DNA from: CAZISM01 sp964541895
GTDB lineage: Bacteria > Zhuqueibacterota > Zhuqueibacteria > Residuimicrobiales > Residuimicrobiaceae
Length of the DNA: 49,775 bases
Reading direction: 5' to 3'
NCBI GenBank assembly: GCA_964541895.1
Contig: CAZISM010000031.1
Location: forward strand, 1-49,775
Part shown: positions 9,931-18,732 of the stretch, piece by piece
Position numbering within the stretch: the stretch's first letter is position 1
Layout of the letters: the number at the start of each line of letters is the position of its first letter
The notes under the pieces: generated by a model
What the model saw: only the letters and a program-made list of their open reading frames with translations
What the model was told of the DNA's origin: nothing
Databases searched by the model: none
Program-made: the position numbers and the translations under genes

Positions 9931-12066
9931 ATGATGAAATGGCGTTTTCTATATTGCTTGTTGATCGGCGCGGTTCCACTGTCGGCTTCGGTGCCGCGGT
10001 TGCGCACCATGAGCGAATTTGCAGACTTTTCGCGCGGTAAAACCGAGAATATTGTCATCCTGGCTGACGGTAAATTGACGCTGGGCAGCCATGGGCAACA
10101 GCTGCTGGATACCGGCGATCCTTTTGTGTGGTCCATCGCCACGGATAACAGCGGCAATATCTATGTCGGCACCGGCAACGACGGCAGGATCTATCGTATC
10201 GACAGCAAGGGCGACACCTCGATTTTTTTCGACAGCCGCGAACTCGAAGTGTATGCGCTGACGTGCGACCGGCGGGGCTTTCTCTATGCCGCCACATCGC
10301 CGTTGGGCCGGGTCTACAGAATCGACCAGGCCGGCAAGGCGACGGCGTTTTTTTCCTGCAGGGAGAAATACATCTGGGACCTGGCCTGGGATACGGAGCA
10401 GAATCTGCTGGTGGCAACCGGCGGAGAGGCTGCCATTTTTCGCGTGCATGCCGACGGCCGCTGTGATACCCTGGCTCTCTTTCCGGAGACGCACGTCCGC
10501 TGTCTGGCGGTCGATGAGCGCGGCACGATTTACGCCGGCACCAGCGGCAAAGGGCACCTCTACCGGATGGAAAAAGGCGGCCCGCCGTTTCTGTTGTTCG
10601 ATACCCAGAATGAAGAGATTCTCAGCCTGGCCGTCACCAGCGGAGGCATGATCATGGCGGCGGCATCGAGCGAAGGCGATGGCATGGCAGCTGCGGCAGC
10701 GACGGTATCGATGCGATCCCGTTCCGGCGAACAGGCCGCGGCTTCCGCAGAAACCGCGCCTGAGCAATCATTGGGCACCATGTCCATGGTGATGGAAAAC
10801 ATGCCTGGCGCGGCCGCTGTCACCTCGCTGTTTCGTGTGGATCAAAACGGTTTTGGCAAAAGCGTCTGGAATCTCCCTGCGGAGCAGATACAGACCGTAG
10901 TGACCGGCGAGCACGATCAGGTGCTGGTGGGAACCGGTCCGAGAGGTCGAGTGTATCGTGTGGCAGGGGACGGCTCTGCCTCGCTGCTGGTGAGCACAGA
11001 GGCCGGCCAGGTGACGACCATACTCCGGCCCGCCGCACAGACGACGCTGCTTGGCACGGCCAACGCCGGCCTGGTGTGGCGCTATGACGCCCGGGCCGCC
11101 ACTCAGGGCGTGTACGAATCCGAGGTCATCGATGCCGGGCTTCTCTCCGACTGGGGCGTGCTGAAATGGCAAGGTCAAGCCAACGGCGCTCGCGTGGCTT
11201 TTTACACGCGCACGGGCAATTCGGCCGATCCGACCATTGCCTGGAGCCCGTGGCAGCCGCTGTCACCGGATGGTGCCATCGGCCGCATCGCCAGCCCGGT
11301 CGCCCGGTTTCTGCAGTACAAATGCGAAATGACGGCAAAGGACGATCGCAAACCGGTCGTGGACGAAATATCGGTCTCTTACATGCAAAAGAATCAGGCG
11401 CCGGAAATTCTCGCGGTGATGATCTATCCGCAAAATGAGTATTATTCCCCAGGCGAATTGCCTGTGGACACAAACGAAGATAAAGGCCTGGTGTCCGCAC
11501 AAGCCATGGGCAAGAGTGAAAAACGGCGCGGCTATCGCACCGCCCAATGGCTGTTCGAGGATGCGAATTTCGACGGCGTGGCCTTTGATCTGTTTTACAG
11601 ACGCGAACAGGACCGGGAATGGCGCGTGCTCGCCCAGGACTGGCGCAGCAACATTTACCCGTGGGACAGCAGCCAGATGGCAGATGGCCTCTATCGCCTC
11701 AAGGTGCGCGTGACCGACCGGCCGCAGGTTCCGCAATCACAGGCGCTCTCCTCGGATAAAGAGAGCGATCCGTTTCATATCGACAACACCGGTCCGCTGC
11801 TTTCGTTTCAGCCCGGAGCGCAACCCGACCAGATTGTTTGCACCATCAGCGATGCGGCCAGTCTGATTGCGGCCCTCTCCTATTCGCTTAACGTGCAGGG
11901 GTGGCAGACCATATACCCGGATGACGGCATGGCCGACAGTCAGCAGGAGTCGGTGACCATCACCATACCAAAAGAACTGCACGGTCAGGTGGAAATCGCC
12001 GTCAAAGCGAGCGATGCGGCGGGCAATTATAGTTCAAGTTTTACGACGATGAAGGTGAAGGAATGA
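9931..12066 (+). CDS. Exported beta-propeller protein with C-terminal beta domains
   Basis: A 711-residue protein with a signal peptide (CLLIGAVPLSA). About residues 60-390 hold repeated blades of the pattern D..GNIYVGTGNDGRIYRID (others: FLYAATSPLGRVYRID, TIYAGTSGKGHLYRM, VLVGTGPRGRVYRV), typical of NHL/SMP-30-like propellers. Between two blades, residues about 243-299, is an Ala/Met/Ser-rich insertion. The last 300 residues resemble immunoglobulin-like or sugar-binding beta domains (YRTAQWLFEDANFDG, then SDAAGNYSSS). ATG 9931 is chosen because it places the signal peptide at the N-terminus; ATG 9934 is equally possible. The stop overlaps the NrnA start by four bases (ATGA). The ligand is unknown. 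Confidence 0.8.
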   Translation: MMKWRFLYCLLIGAVPLSASVPRLRTMSEFADFSRGKTENIVILADGKLTLGSHGQQLLDTGDPFVWSIATDNSGNIYVGTGNDGRIYRIDSKGDTSIFFDSRELEVYALTCDRRGFLYAATSPLGRVYRIDQAGKATAFFSCREKYIWDLAWDTEQNLLVATGGEAAIFRVHADGRCDTLALFPETHVRCLAVDERGTIYAGTSGKGHLYRMEKGGPPFLLFDTQNEEILSLAVTSGGMIMAAASSEGDGMAAAAATVSMRSRSGEQAAASAETAPEQSLGTMSMVMENMPGAAAVTSLFRVDQNGFGKSVWNLPAEQIQTVVTGEHDQVLVGTGPRGRVYRVAGDGSASLLVSTEAGQVTTILRPAAQTTLLGTANAGLVWRYDARAATQGVYESEVIDAGLLSDWGVLKWQGQANGARVAFYTRTGNSADPTIAWSPWQPLSPDGAIGRIASPVARFLQYKCEMTAKDDRKPVVDEISVSYMQKNQAPEILAVMIYPQNEYYSPGELPVDTNEDKGLVSAQAMGKSEKRRGYRTAQWLFEDANFDGVAFDLFYRREQDREWRVLAQDWRSNIYPWDSSQMADGLYRLKVRVTDRPQVPQSQALSSDKESDPFHIDNTGPLLSFQPGAQPDQIVCTISDAASLIAALSYSLNVQGWQTIYPDDGMADSQQESVTITIPKELHGQVEIAVKASDAAGNYSSSFTTMKVKE

Positions 12067-13070
12067 CCACGAAACCGGATTGGAAATCGTTACAGACATT
12101 TATTCAGGGTAAACAGAGAATTTTAATAACCAGCCATGTGCACCCGGACGGAGATGCCATTGGCAGTGAAATCGCCATGGCGGAATATCTCCGCGGACAG
12201 GGCGTGCAGGTCTTTATACTCAATACCGACTCCACCCCTTCTTTTTTTGCATTCATCGCCCATGACCAGGGCATTGAGCAATACCAGGCCGAGACGCATG
12301 CCGGCCTGTTCCCGACACTGGACGGCTGCGTGGTGGTGGACATCAGCGATTGGGCGCGACTGAAAGAGATCGGTCGGCAGTTGCAGCAGCACAGCATCCC
12401 TGTGGCCTGCGTCGACCACCATATTCCCACGGACCATATGGGCGAGACGCAGATCAATCTGCAGCACGCCAGTTCGACCGGCGAAGTGCTGTACCGTTTT
12501 TTCAAAGCCGTACGCGCACCGATGAATCGCACCATGGTCAATGCGCTTTATCTCTGCGTATTGACAGACACCGGATCGTTCCGCTATTCCAACACCACAC
12601 CGTACTGTATGCGCATGGCCGCGGACCTGCTGAAACAGGGCGCGGAGTTTAAAACCATTTACGAACAGGTGTACGAAAGCGATTCGCAGGCCCGCATGAT
12701 ACTCAAAGGCCGCATGCTGGCCGACATGAAGTTCGAATGTCAGGGCCGGCTGGCCTATTTCATGCTGACGCAGGCCCTGCTTGAGGAAACCGGCGCCGCG
12801 ATGTGGGAGACAGAGGGTTTTTCCGAGCTGCCGCGGCTGGTCAAAGGCGTCGAAATCAGCATCATGTTCACGGAAACGGCAGACGGGCACGTCCGAGTCA
12901 GCTTTCGCTCCAGGGGACATATGCCTATCAACGGCCTGGCCGGACAATTCGGCGGCGGCGGCCATCTTTATGCCGCCGGTGCCACGCTGGCCATGCCGCT
13001 GGCGGAAGGAATGGATAAAGTGCTGAGCGCGGCGAGAGCATACTGCCGCCCAACCGATACGGAACGATAA
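12063..13070 (+). CDS. nrnA: DHH-family phosphoesterase, NrnA-like
   Basis: A 335-residue DHH/DHHA1 protein. Motifs: SHVHPDGDAIGS (motif I), VVDISDWARL (motif II), CVDHHIPTD (DHH), LTDTGSFRYSNT (motif IV) and the C-terminal GGGGHLYAAG typical of DHHA1. Relatives degrade short oligoribonucleotides and pAp, and some cut pApA or linear cyclic-dinucleotide products. It overlaps the beta-propeller gene by four bases and is followed after five bases by a sensor kinase, so it is in the same operon. Whether its role is RNA turnover or second-messenger clearance cannot be decided from sequence. Confidence 0.88.
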   Translation: MTTKPDWKSLQTFIQGKQRILITSHVHPDGDAIGSEIAMAEYLRGQGVQVFILNTDSTPSFFAFIAHDQGIEQYQAETHAGLFPTLDGCVVVDISDWARLKEIGRQLQQHSIPVACVDHHIPTDHMGETQINLQHASSTGEVLYRFFKAVRAPMNRTMVNALYLCVLTDTGSFRYSNTTPYCMRMAADLLKQGAEFKTIYEQVYESDSQARMILKGRMLADMKFECQGRLAYFMLTQALLEETGAAMWETEGFSELPRLVKGVEISIMFTETADGHVRVSFRSRGHMPINGLAGQFGGGGHLYAAGATLAMPLAEGMDKVLSAARAYCRPTDTER

Positions 13071-13075
13071 CCGAC

Positions 13076-14620
13076 GTGGATATTCAGCAACTATATACGC
13101 TGGCGACCCAGGCGTCCTGTATTTCGGACCCGGCGGAATTTTTCCGCCTGGCCCGGCCGGTCCTTCGCGAGCTCCTGGCGGTGGACGAAGTGCTGGTGTT
13201 TTTCAACGACAGCCACCGCGAATGCCTGGTGGCGCCTTTTTTATACAACGAAATGCCGGACAACTCGCTCGAAGAGGTGGTGGTCTCTTATCAGGAGCCG
13301 CTGATCCGCGATGTGCTCATCGGACGCCGGGTTCATCAGCGCATTCATTCGCGACCGCCGGTGCTGGCCGGCATGCAATCCGAATCGTTTCTGCCGATCC
13401 TGATTCCGGAAGAGGTGTTGGGGTGTCTCTATCTGGGCCGCCGCGTTTCCAATATGCTCGACAGCAGCGAACTGGTTCTGGCGGAACTGCTGGCCTATCA
13501 TCTGGTCGTGCCGCTGCAGCGCATTCACTGGGAAGAGCGCAGCCAGCGCATGCATGATGTGCTCAACGCGTTTCGGGAACAGTATCTCTATATTCTGGAT
13601 ACTCTGCCCTTTCCGGCTTTGGTGGTGGACGTGACGCGCGATGTCGTGGAGGAGGCCAATCTGGCGCTGCTGGAATGGCTGGCCTACAACCGGGCCGGCC
13701 TGTTCGCCCTCAAGCTGGCGCAGCTCTGTCCGAGCTGGTCGGATGTACGCGATCATGGCAATCTGTGGCCGCCGCAGGCGGTGAATCTGAAAGTCGTCAA
13801 CGGCAAGGGCGAAGCTCTGACCAGCAAGGCCTTTATCTCGCCCTCGTCGGATTCCTACCGGGATCGCAAAGTGCTCATTTTTATCCCCGATGCGCCCTCT
13901 ATGTCTTCGTCCACCAGCGCGAGCGCGGATGAGGGGCATCTCTACACCCTATCGCACGATCTGAAAACGCCGATTCAGAGCCTGAAAGGCTATGCCACCC
14001 TGCTGCGCGAAGAGTACGGCCGCCTCCTGCCGGAGGGCGCCTATACTTATGTGCAGCGCATGTTCGCCAACCTCGAGCAGATGGAGCGCCTGATCACCAA
14101 CGTCATCGAATTGTCAAGGGTGGGGCGCATCGATTCGCGGATGGAGTGGGCCAATGTGACGGATATCCTCAAGGATGCCCTGGATTCATTGTCCGGCCTG
14201 ATGGAGCATCGTTCCATAAATCTTATCATAGCTTCCAGTCTGCCGACCATCTGGTGCGAACCGACTCAGATGACGCGGGTTTTCATAAATCTTATCGCCA
14301 ATGCGCTAAAGTTCACGGCCGCCGTGTCCATGCCCAGCATCGAGATCGGCTGCAACATGTACGAACATGATTATGAATTTTACGTCAAGGACAACGGCAC
14401 CGGCATCGCGGCCGAATATCTGGGCAAGGTGTTTGATCTGTTTTTTACCCGCGACGGTGCGGACGGCGGCAAAAGCACGGGCATCGGCCTCACCATCGTC
14501 AAACGCGTCATCGAACGGCACCATGGCCGGGTATGGGTCGAGTCGGAACCCGGTGTGGGCACGATTTTCAAGTTTACACTGCCGATCGTCGCTCCCCGTG
14601 AGGAAATGGTACTATCCTGA
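13076..14620 (+). CDS. GAF/PAS sensor histidine kinase
   Basis: A 514-residue kinase without membrane segments. Residues about 15-150 look like a GAF domain, about 165-275 like a PAS domain (DTLPFPALVVDVTRDVVEEAN). The HisKA region has the phospho-acceptor His294 in LSHDLKTPIQSL. The ATPase domain shows FINLIANALKFT (N box), VKDNGTGI (G1), DLFFTRDGADGG, TGIGLTIVKRV (G2) and VGTIFKFTLP. The start is GTG 13076, five bases after nrnA. No partner response regulator with a DNA-binding domain is adjacent; the receiver at the front of the next gene is the obvious phosphate acceptor. Confidence 0.9.
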   Translation: MDIQQLYTLATQASCISDPAEFFRLARPVLRELLAVDEVLVFFNDSHRECLVAPFLYNEMPDNSLEEVVVSYQEPLIRDVLIGRRVHQRIHSRPPVLAGMQSESFLPILIPEEVLGCLYLGRRVSNMLDSSELVLAELLAYHLVVPLQRIHWEERSQRMHDVLNAFREQYLYILDTLPFPALVVDVTRDVVEEANLALLEWLAYNRAGLFALKLAQLCPSWSDVRDHGNLWPPQAVNLKVVNGKGEALTSKAFISPSSDSYRDRKVLIFIPDAPSMSSSTSASADEGHLYTLSHDLKTPIQSLKGYATLLREEYGRLLPEGAYTYVQRMFANLEQMERLITNVIELSRVGRIDSRMEWANVTDILKDALDSLSGLMEHRSINLIIASSLPTIWCEPTQMTRVFINLIANALKFTAAVSMPSIEIGCNMYEHDYEFYVKDNGTGIAAEYLGKVFDLFFTRDGADGGKSTGIGLTIVKRVIERHHGRVWVESEPGVGTIFKFTLPIVAPREEMVLS

Positions 14621-14670
14621 ACCAAGGCGGCGGCCGTCTGTTTGCACACTGTAATCAACGGGTATCTATT

Positions 14671-16518
14671 TTGACCACAGCCACCAATAAAAAAGCCATC
14701 AACGTCCTGATTGTGGAGGACCACAGCGAGCAGGCCCATCTGATGGAGCTCATTTTGCGGCGCTACGAGCACCCCTTCAACGTGGTGCTGGAAGCGGAGC
14801 CGGAACGGGCGCTGATGCTGCTGCGGCAGAAATCGTTTGAAGCGGTGGTGGTGGACTATAGCCTGCCGGAGATGAACGGCCTGCAACTGCTGGCCGAAAT
14901 CAAGCGCAGCCGCTTTCCGGTGGCGGTGATCATGGTAACCGGCCAGGGCGATGAGCGCATCGCCGTGCAGGCCATGCGTCAGGGCGCCTACGATTACCTG
15001 GTCAAAACGCGCGACCTGCTGGATCTGCTGCCGCGCGTGCTGGTGCGCGCCGTCGACGAACTGCGGCTTTCCTCGCAGCTGCATCAGACCGAACAGCGCT
15101 ACTATGCCCTGTTCGAAAAGGCGGTGGTGGGCATCTTTCTCGTCGATGCCGGCAGCCTCCGCTTTATCCAGGTCAATGAAACCGCCAGTCGCATGACCGG
15201 ATACCATCAGGACGAATTGCTGCAAAAGACGTTTCCGCAGATCATCGCCGGCCGTTCCGCCGAGACGTTCAAGACGTTTCTGGAACAGCTCTATTCCCAG
15301 GGTCAGGCGAATCTCGATCAGCTGCTTTTATTGCGCGCAGACCGGATGATGCTGCCGGTGGATATGAACGCCAGCAAGGTTTCCATGTCCGGCACGCCGG
15401 TGTTGCAGTGTTTTGTCCGCGATATCAGTGAGAAAGTAAAGATGCAGCGCCAGCTGCTGCTGAGCCGGCAGCGCCTCAGTTCGCTGTTCGACGGCATCAG
15501 CGACCCCATTTCAGTGCAGGATCGCGACCATAACCTGATTATGGGCAACAAACAGTACCTGCAGGTGACCGGCTCGGAAGGCCGCAAGGTGGTCGGCGCC
15601 AAGTGCTATACCGCCCTGTTTGGCCGGCAGGAAAAATGTCCGGCCTGCCCGGCCAAAGAGACCTATGAGACCGGCAATTCCCGGTTTGTCGAGATCGACG
15701 ACAAGGGGCGCACCTATCACATCTGGACCTTTCCCATGGCGGGCATTGACGGCAAACCCGAGCTGCTGGCGGAATATGTCAAGGACGTGACCGAACAGAA
15801 AGAGATCGAGCGCCAGCTGATACAATCGGAGAAACTGGCCACCATCGGCTTGCTCTCATCGGGCATAGCCCATGAATTGCGCAATCCGCTCAACGTCATC
15901 GAAACCGCCCGCTATTCGGTGGAGGATACGCTCAGCCACAAATATCCCGATGTGGATCAAAAGCTGGACATTATCAAAAAGAACGTTCGCCGGGCTTCGG
16001 TCATCATCGAAAACCTGTTGCAGTTTTCCAAGCACTCGTTGTACGAAAAAGAACGGGTGGATGTGGAAAAGGTGATCGATACCACGCTTTCGCTCCTGGA
16101 AAAAGAGATCACGGTGCGCAACATTCTCTGCGAAAAAGCCTATCAGCAGGTGCACCGGACGTTCTTCAACCTGGATTCGCTCAAGCAGGTTTTTCTCAAT
16201 ATCATTTACAACGCTGTGCAGGCCATGCCAAACGGCGGCGTGCTGCGGATACACACCTATACGCCGAAAGTGCCGGACTGGATCCACATCGAATTCGCCG
16301 ACACCGGCGTGGGCATTTCGCCGGAAAATTTAAAGCATGTCTTTACCCCTTTCTTTTCCACCAAACAGCAGGCCGGCGGCACCGGCTTGGGCCTGTATCT
16401 GTCCTACTCGATCATAAAGCGTGAGGGGGGCGACCTGCTGGTCAAGAGCCGCGAGGGTGTAGGAACGACGTTTACCGTCAGACTGCCTGCAGTTAAGGCC
16501 AATGACACCCCGCATTGA
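14671..16518 (+). CDS. Receiver-PAS-PAS histidine kinase
   Basis: A 615-residue protein: receiver (about 10-130, VLIVEDHSE, phospho-acceptor Asp62 in VVDYSLPEMNG, Lys in YLVKTRD), PAS 1 (about 140-255), PAS 2 (about 268-378) and a kinase core with His401 (GIAHELRNPLNVIE), an N box in FLNIIYNAVQAMPNGG, ADTGVGI and GGTGLGLYLSYSII. PAS 2 carries Cys312, Cys323 and Cys326 (CYTALFGRQEKCPACPA), a cysteine pattern seen in many bacterial PAS domains. The start is a TTG at 14671 with only a weak upstream ribosome site, so the exact N-terminus is uncertain. It lies 50 bases after the previous kinase and probably receives its phosphate. Confidence 0.88.
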   Translation: MTTATNKKAINVLIVEDHSEQAHLMELILRRYEHPFNVVLEAEPERALMLLRQKSFEAVVVDYSLPEMNGLQLLAEIKRSRFPVAVIMVTGQGDERIAVQAMRQGAYDYLVKTRDLLDLLPRVLVRAVDELRLSSQLHQTEQRYYALFEKAVVGIFLVDAGSLRFIQVNETASRMTGYHQDELLQKTFPQIIAGRSAETFKTFLEQLYSQGQANLDQLLLLRADRMMLPVDMNASKVSMSGTPVLQCFVRDISEKVKMQRQLLLSRQRLSSLFDGISDPISVQDRDHNLIMGNKQYLQVTGSEGRKVVGAKCYTALFGRQEKCPACPAKETYETGNSRFVEIDDKGRTYHIWTFPMAGIDGKPELLAEYVKDVTEQKEIERQLIQSEKLATIGLLSSGIAHELRNPLNVIETARYSVEDTLSHKYPDVDQKLDIIKKNVRRASVIIENLLQFSKHSLYEKERVDVEKVIDTTLSLLEKEITVRNILCEKAYQQVHRTFFNLDSLKQVFLNIIYNAVQAMPNGGVLRIHTYTPKVPDWIHIEFADTGVGISPENLKHVFTPFFSTKQQAGGTGLGLYLSYSIIKREGGDLLVKSREGVGTTFTVRLPAVKANDTPH

Positions 16519-16529
16519 CCAGTTAGCTG

Positions 16530-16558
16530 TTGACATCCTGCAGAAAAATTGCTAAATT
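16530..16558 (+). promoter_or_regulatory. Sigma-70 promoter before the polyprenyl synthase
   Basis: A perfect TTGACA at 16530-16535, a 17-base spacer and TAAATT at 16553-16558 (four of six). It lies 11 bases after the kinase stop and about 60 bases before the GTG start at 16621, so it separates the signalling operon from the isoprenoid/ApbE genes. Confidence 0.6.
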
Positions 16559-16620
16559 GCTGCAACTCTAGTTTTAATAGGTCCCAACGGGCATCGATTA
16601 CCTGGCGTCAGGAATATTTC

Positions 16621-17595
16621 GTGAATATAGATTTCATTACCGGTCCGGTGGAGGAACATTTACGCGCTTTCGAGAGCGCCTTTGCTGATACTCTACATTC
16701 GAGGATACCGCTCGCCGAGCAGGTGGTTCGCTACGTGGCCGGCTTGAAAGGCAAACGGCTGCGGCCGCTGCTGGTGTTCCTGACAGCTGAACTGCATGGG
16801 CAGCCCTGCGAAAAATCGATGAATTCGGCGCTGGTGGTGGAGCTGCTGCACACCGCCACCCTGGTGCACGACGACGTCGTGGATAATTCAAACCTGCGCC
16901 GAGGTGCCTCCACCGTCAACAACCTCTGGGATAACCGCATCTCCGTATTGATCGGTGATCTGTTGTTCGCGCGCACGCTCTCCTGCATGGTCAAGCTCAA
17001 GGACGCGATCGCCATGGATGTGCTGGCCGAAACCACCGACCGCATCACCGAGGGCGAATTGCTGCAGATCGAAAAGGCCGGCGATGCCACCATGGATGAG
17101 TCGATTTACATGGACTGGATCGGCAAAAAGACCGCCTCGCTGTTGAGCGCGTCCTGTGCGCTGGGGGCGCTATCCGTTCCGGCCGGCGTCGCCCGCTTTG
17201 AAGATATGAAACAGTTCGGTGAGAACCTGGGTATCGCCTTTCAGATTAAAGATGATTTGCTGGATTTCAGCGGCGACACGGCCAAGCTGGGCAAGCCCGT
17301 CGGCAACGATCTGCAGGAACATAAAATTACCCTGCCGCTGATTCATGCTCTGCAGAGTGCAGGAGCCGAGGAACGTGTGCAGGCGATGGCGTGGCTGGAG
17401 CAGCCGGTTCTGGACGACGAGACCGTCCAGCGCATCGTGTCGTTCGTCAAAGCAAAGGGCGGACTGACCTATGCCGATGCCGTTGCCAGAAAATATGCCG
17501 GCCAAGCCGCGGCGATTTTAACGAAATATCCCGATTCGGCGGTGAACACCATGTTGAAGAAATTGGTTGAATTTGCGATCACTCGAGAGAATTAA
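16621..17595 (+). CDS. Long-chain polyprenyl diphosphate synthase
   Basis: A 324-residue trans-prenyltransferase that extends allylic diphosphates with isopentenyl diphosphate, giving quinone side chains. First aspartate-rich motif: D84-D85-x-x-D88 in LVHDDVVDNSNLRRG; second: D211-D212-x-x-D215 in FQIKDDLLDFSGD. GLKGKRLRPL is the usual substrate-binding GKRxRP, and GKPVGNDLQEHKITLPLI is typical of the octaprenyl/heptaprenyl group. GTG 16621 is chosen over an ATG 24 codons earlier because AGGA lies eight bases before it and the extra residues do not look like the family. Product chain length cannot be read with certainty. Confidence 0.92.
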   Translation: MNIDFITGPVEEHLRAFESAFADTLHSRIPLAEQVVRYVAGLKGKRLRPLLVFLTAELHGQPCEKSMNSALVVELLHTATLVHDDVVDNSNLRRGASTVNNLWDNRISVLIGDLLFARTLSCMVKLKDAIAMDVLAETTDRITEGELLQIEKAGDATMDESIYMDWIGKKTASLLSASCALGALSVPAGVARFEDMKQFGENLGIAFQIKDDLLDFSGDTAKLGKPVGNDLQEHKITLPLIHALQSAGAEERVQAMAWLEQPVLDDETVQRIVSFVKAKGGLTYADAVARKYAGQAAAILTKYPDSAVNTMLKKLVEFAITREN

Positions 17596-18619
17596 ACGCC
17601 GTTCCCGATTAACCAGCCTGTGCCTGTCAGCGATTTTCGCTGCCGCTGTTTTTGTCGCCTGCCGAGAACCCGCTTTTCAATCCATGGAAAAATCCCTTGT
17701 CCTCATGGATACCTATGTTACGATACGGGTATTTTACCAGGACCTGAACCGGGCCGTGGTGGAACAGGCGATCGCCGGCGCCGTCGGGCGGATGAGCGCC
17801 ATCGATTCCCTGTGCAATCGCTACAGCAAGAACAGCGAAATCAACCGGGTCAATCGCCTCGCCGGCCGACGCAGCGTGGCCCTGTCAAACGATATGGCGG
17901 CGGTGCTGGATCGAGCCCTGCAGGTCAGCCGCCTGTCCAACGGTCTCTTTGATCCCTCGGTCGGCGTGCTGCTGTTGCGCTATGGCTTCGGTCAAAGCGA
18001 TACCTTGCACATGATGACCGAGGCAGAACGGCTCAGCCTGTTGCCGCTGGTCCATTATGAAAATATTCGCCTTCGCGGCGACAGCGTCCGGTTTGCCGTC
18101 GACGGCCTGCTGCTGGACCTCGGCGGCATCGCCAAAGGCTACGCGGTGGACGAAGCGATGAAACTGCTGCAGGCCCGCGGCATCACCGATGCGCAGATCG
18201 ATGCCGGCGGCGATCTGGTCACGATCGCCTCGCCGCTGACGGCCGGCCAACGCCATATCTATATCCGTCACCCCCGCGACCGGGAAAAATTTTTCGGCCG
18301 GTTCCGTATGGACACCGGCACTGTAGCCACCTCGGGCGATTACGAGCGCTTTTTCATGTACAAGGGGGAGCGGTTTCACCATATTCTCGATCCCCGCACC
18401 GGCCTGCCGGCCCGGCTCTGTCGCAGCGTGACCATCCGCGCCTCTGATCCGACTCTGGCCGATGGCTTGTCCACAGCCGTCTTTATCCTGGGACCGGACC
18501 AGGGCATGGCGCTGGTGGAGCAGCTGGCGGATGTGGAAGCGGTGATCATGTATGAAGAGATCAACGGCCTGCAGTACAGAGTCAGTTCCGGACTGCAAGC
18601 CTCTTTCGAATTGCTCTAA
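17567..18619 (+). CDS. apbE: ApbE-type FAD:protein FMN transferase, lipoprotein
   Basis: A 350-residue ApbE protein, which attaches FMN to Thr/Ser of target proteins such as Rnf and Nqr subunits. Motifs: MDTYVTIRV at the start of the fold, DLGGIAKGYAVDEA, DAGGDLVTI, TGTVATSGDYERF and HHILDPRTGLPA. The N-terminus has a basic region, a hydrophobic core and FVAC with Cys32, so it is a lipoprotein facing the periplasm. The start at TTG 17567 overlaps the prenyl synthase end by 29 bases; the ribosome site is weak and the start could be slightly later. No flavinylated Rnf/Nqr target is in the window. Confidence 0.9.
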   Translation: MNLRSLERIKRRSRLTSLCLSAIFAAAVFVACREPAFQSMEKSLVLMDTYVTIRVFYQDLNRAVVEQAIAGAVGRMSAIDSLCNRYSKNSEINRVNRLAGRRSVALSNDMAAVLDRALQVSRLSNGLFDPSVGVLLLRYGFGQSDTLHMMTEAERLSLLPLVHYENIRLRGDSVRFAVDGLLLDLGGIAKGYAVDEAMKLLQARGITDAQIDAGGDLVTIASPLTAGQRHIYIRHPRDREKFFGRFRMDTGTVATSGDYERFFMYKGERFHHILDPRTGLPARLCRSVTIRASDPTLADGLSTAVFILGPDQGMALVEQLADVEAVIMYEEINGLQYRVSSGLQASFELL

Positions 18620-18732
18620 CTCAGCCTGATCCGGCAAAGACGATCGCAGCCGGACCTGCTGTAACTGAATTCATCAGGAGCGTGCCGGGATCGAGGTACG
18701 ATCCAGTGGTGGTAAGGGAAAGGAGTGGGTCT

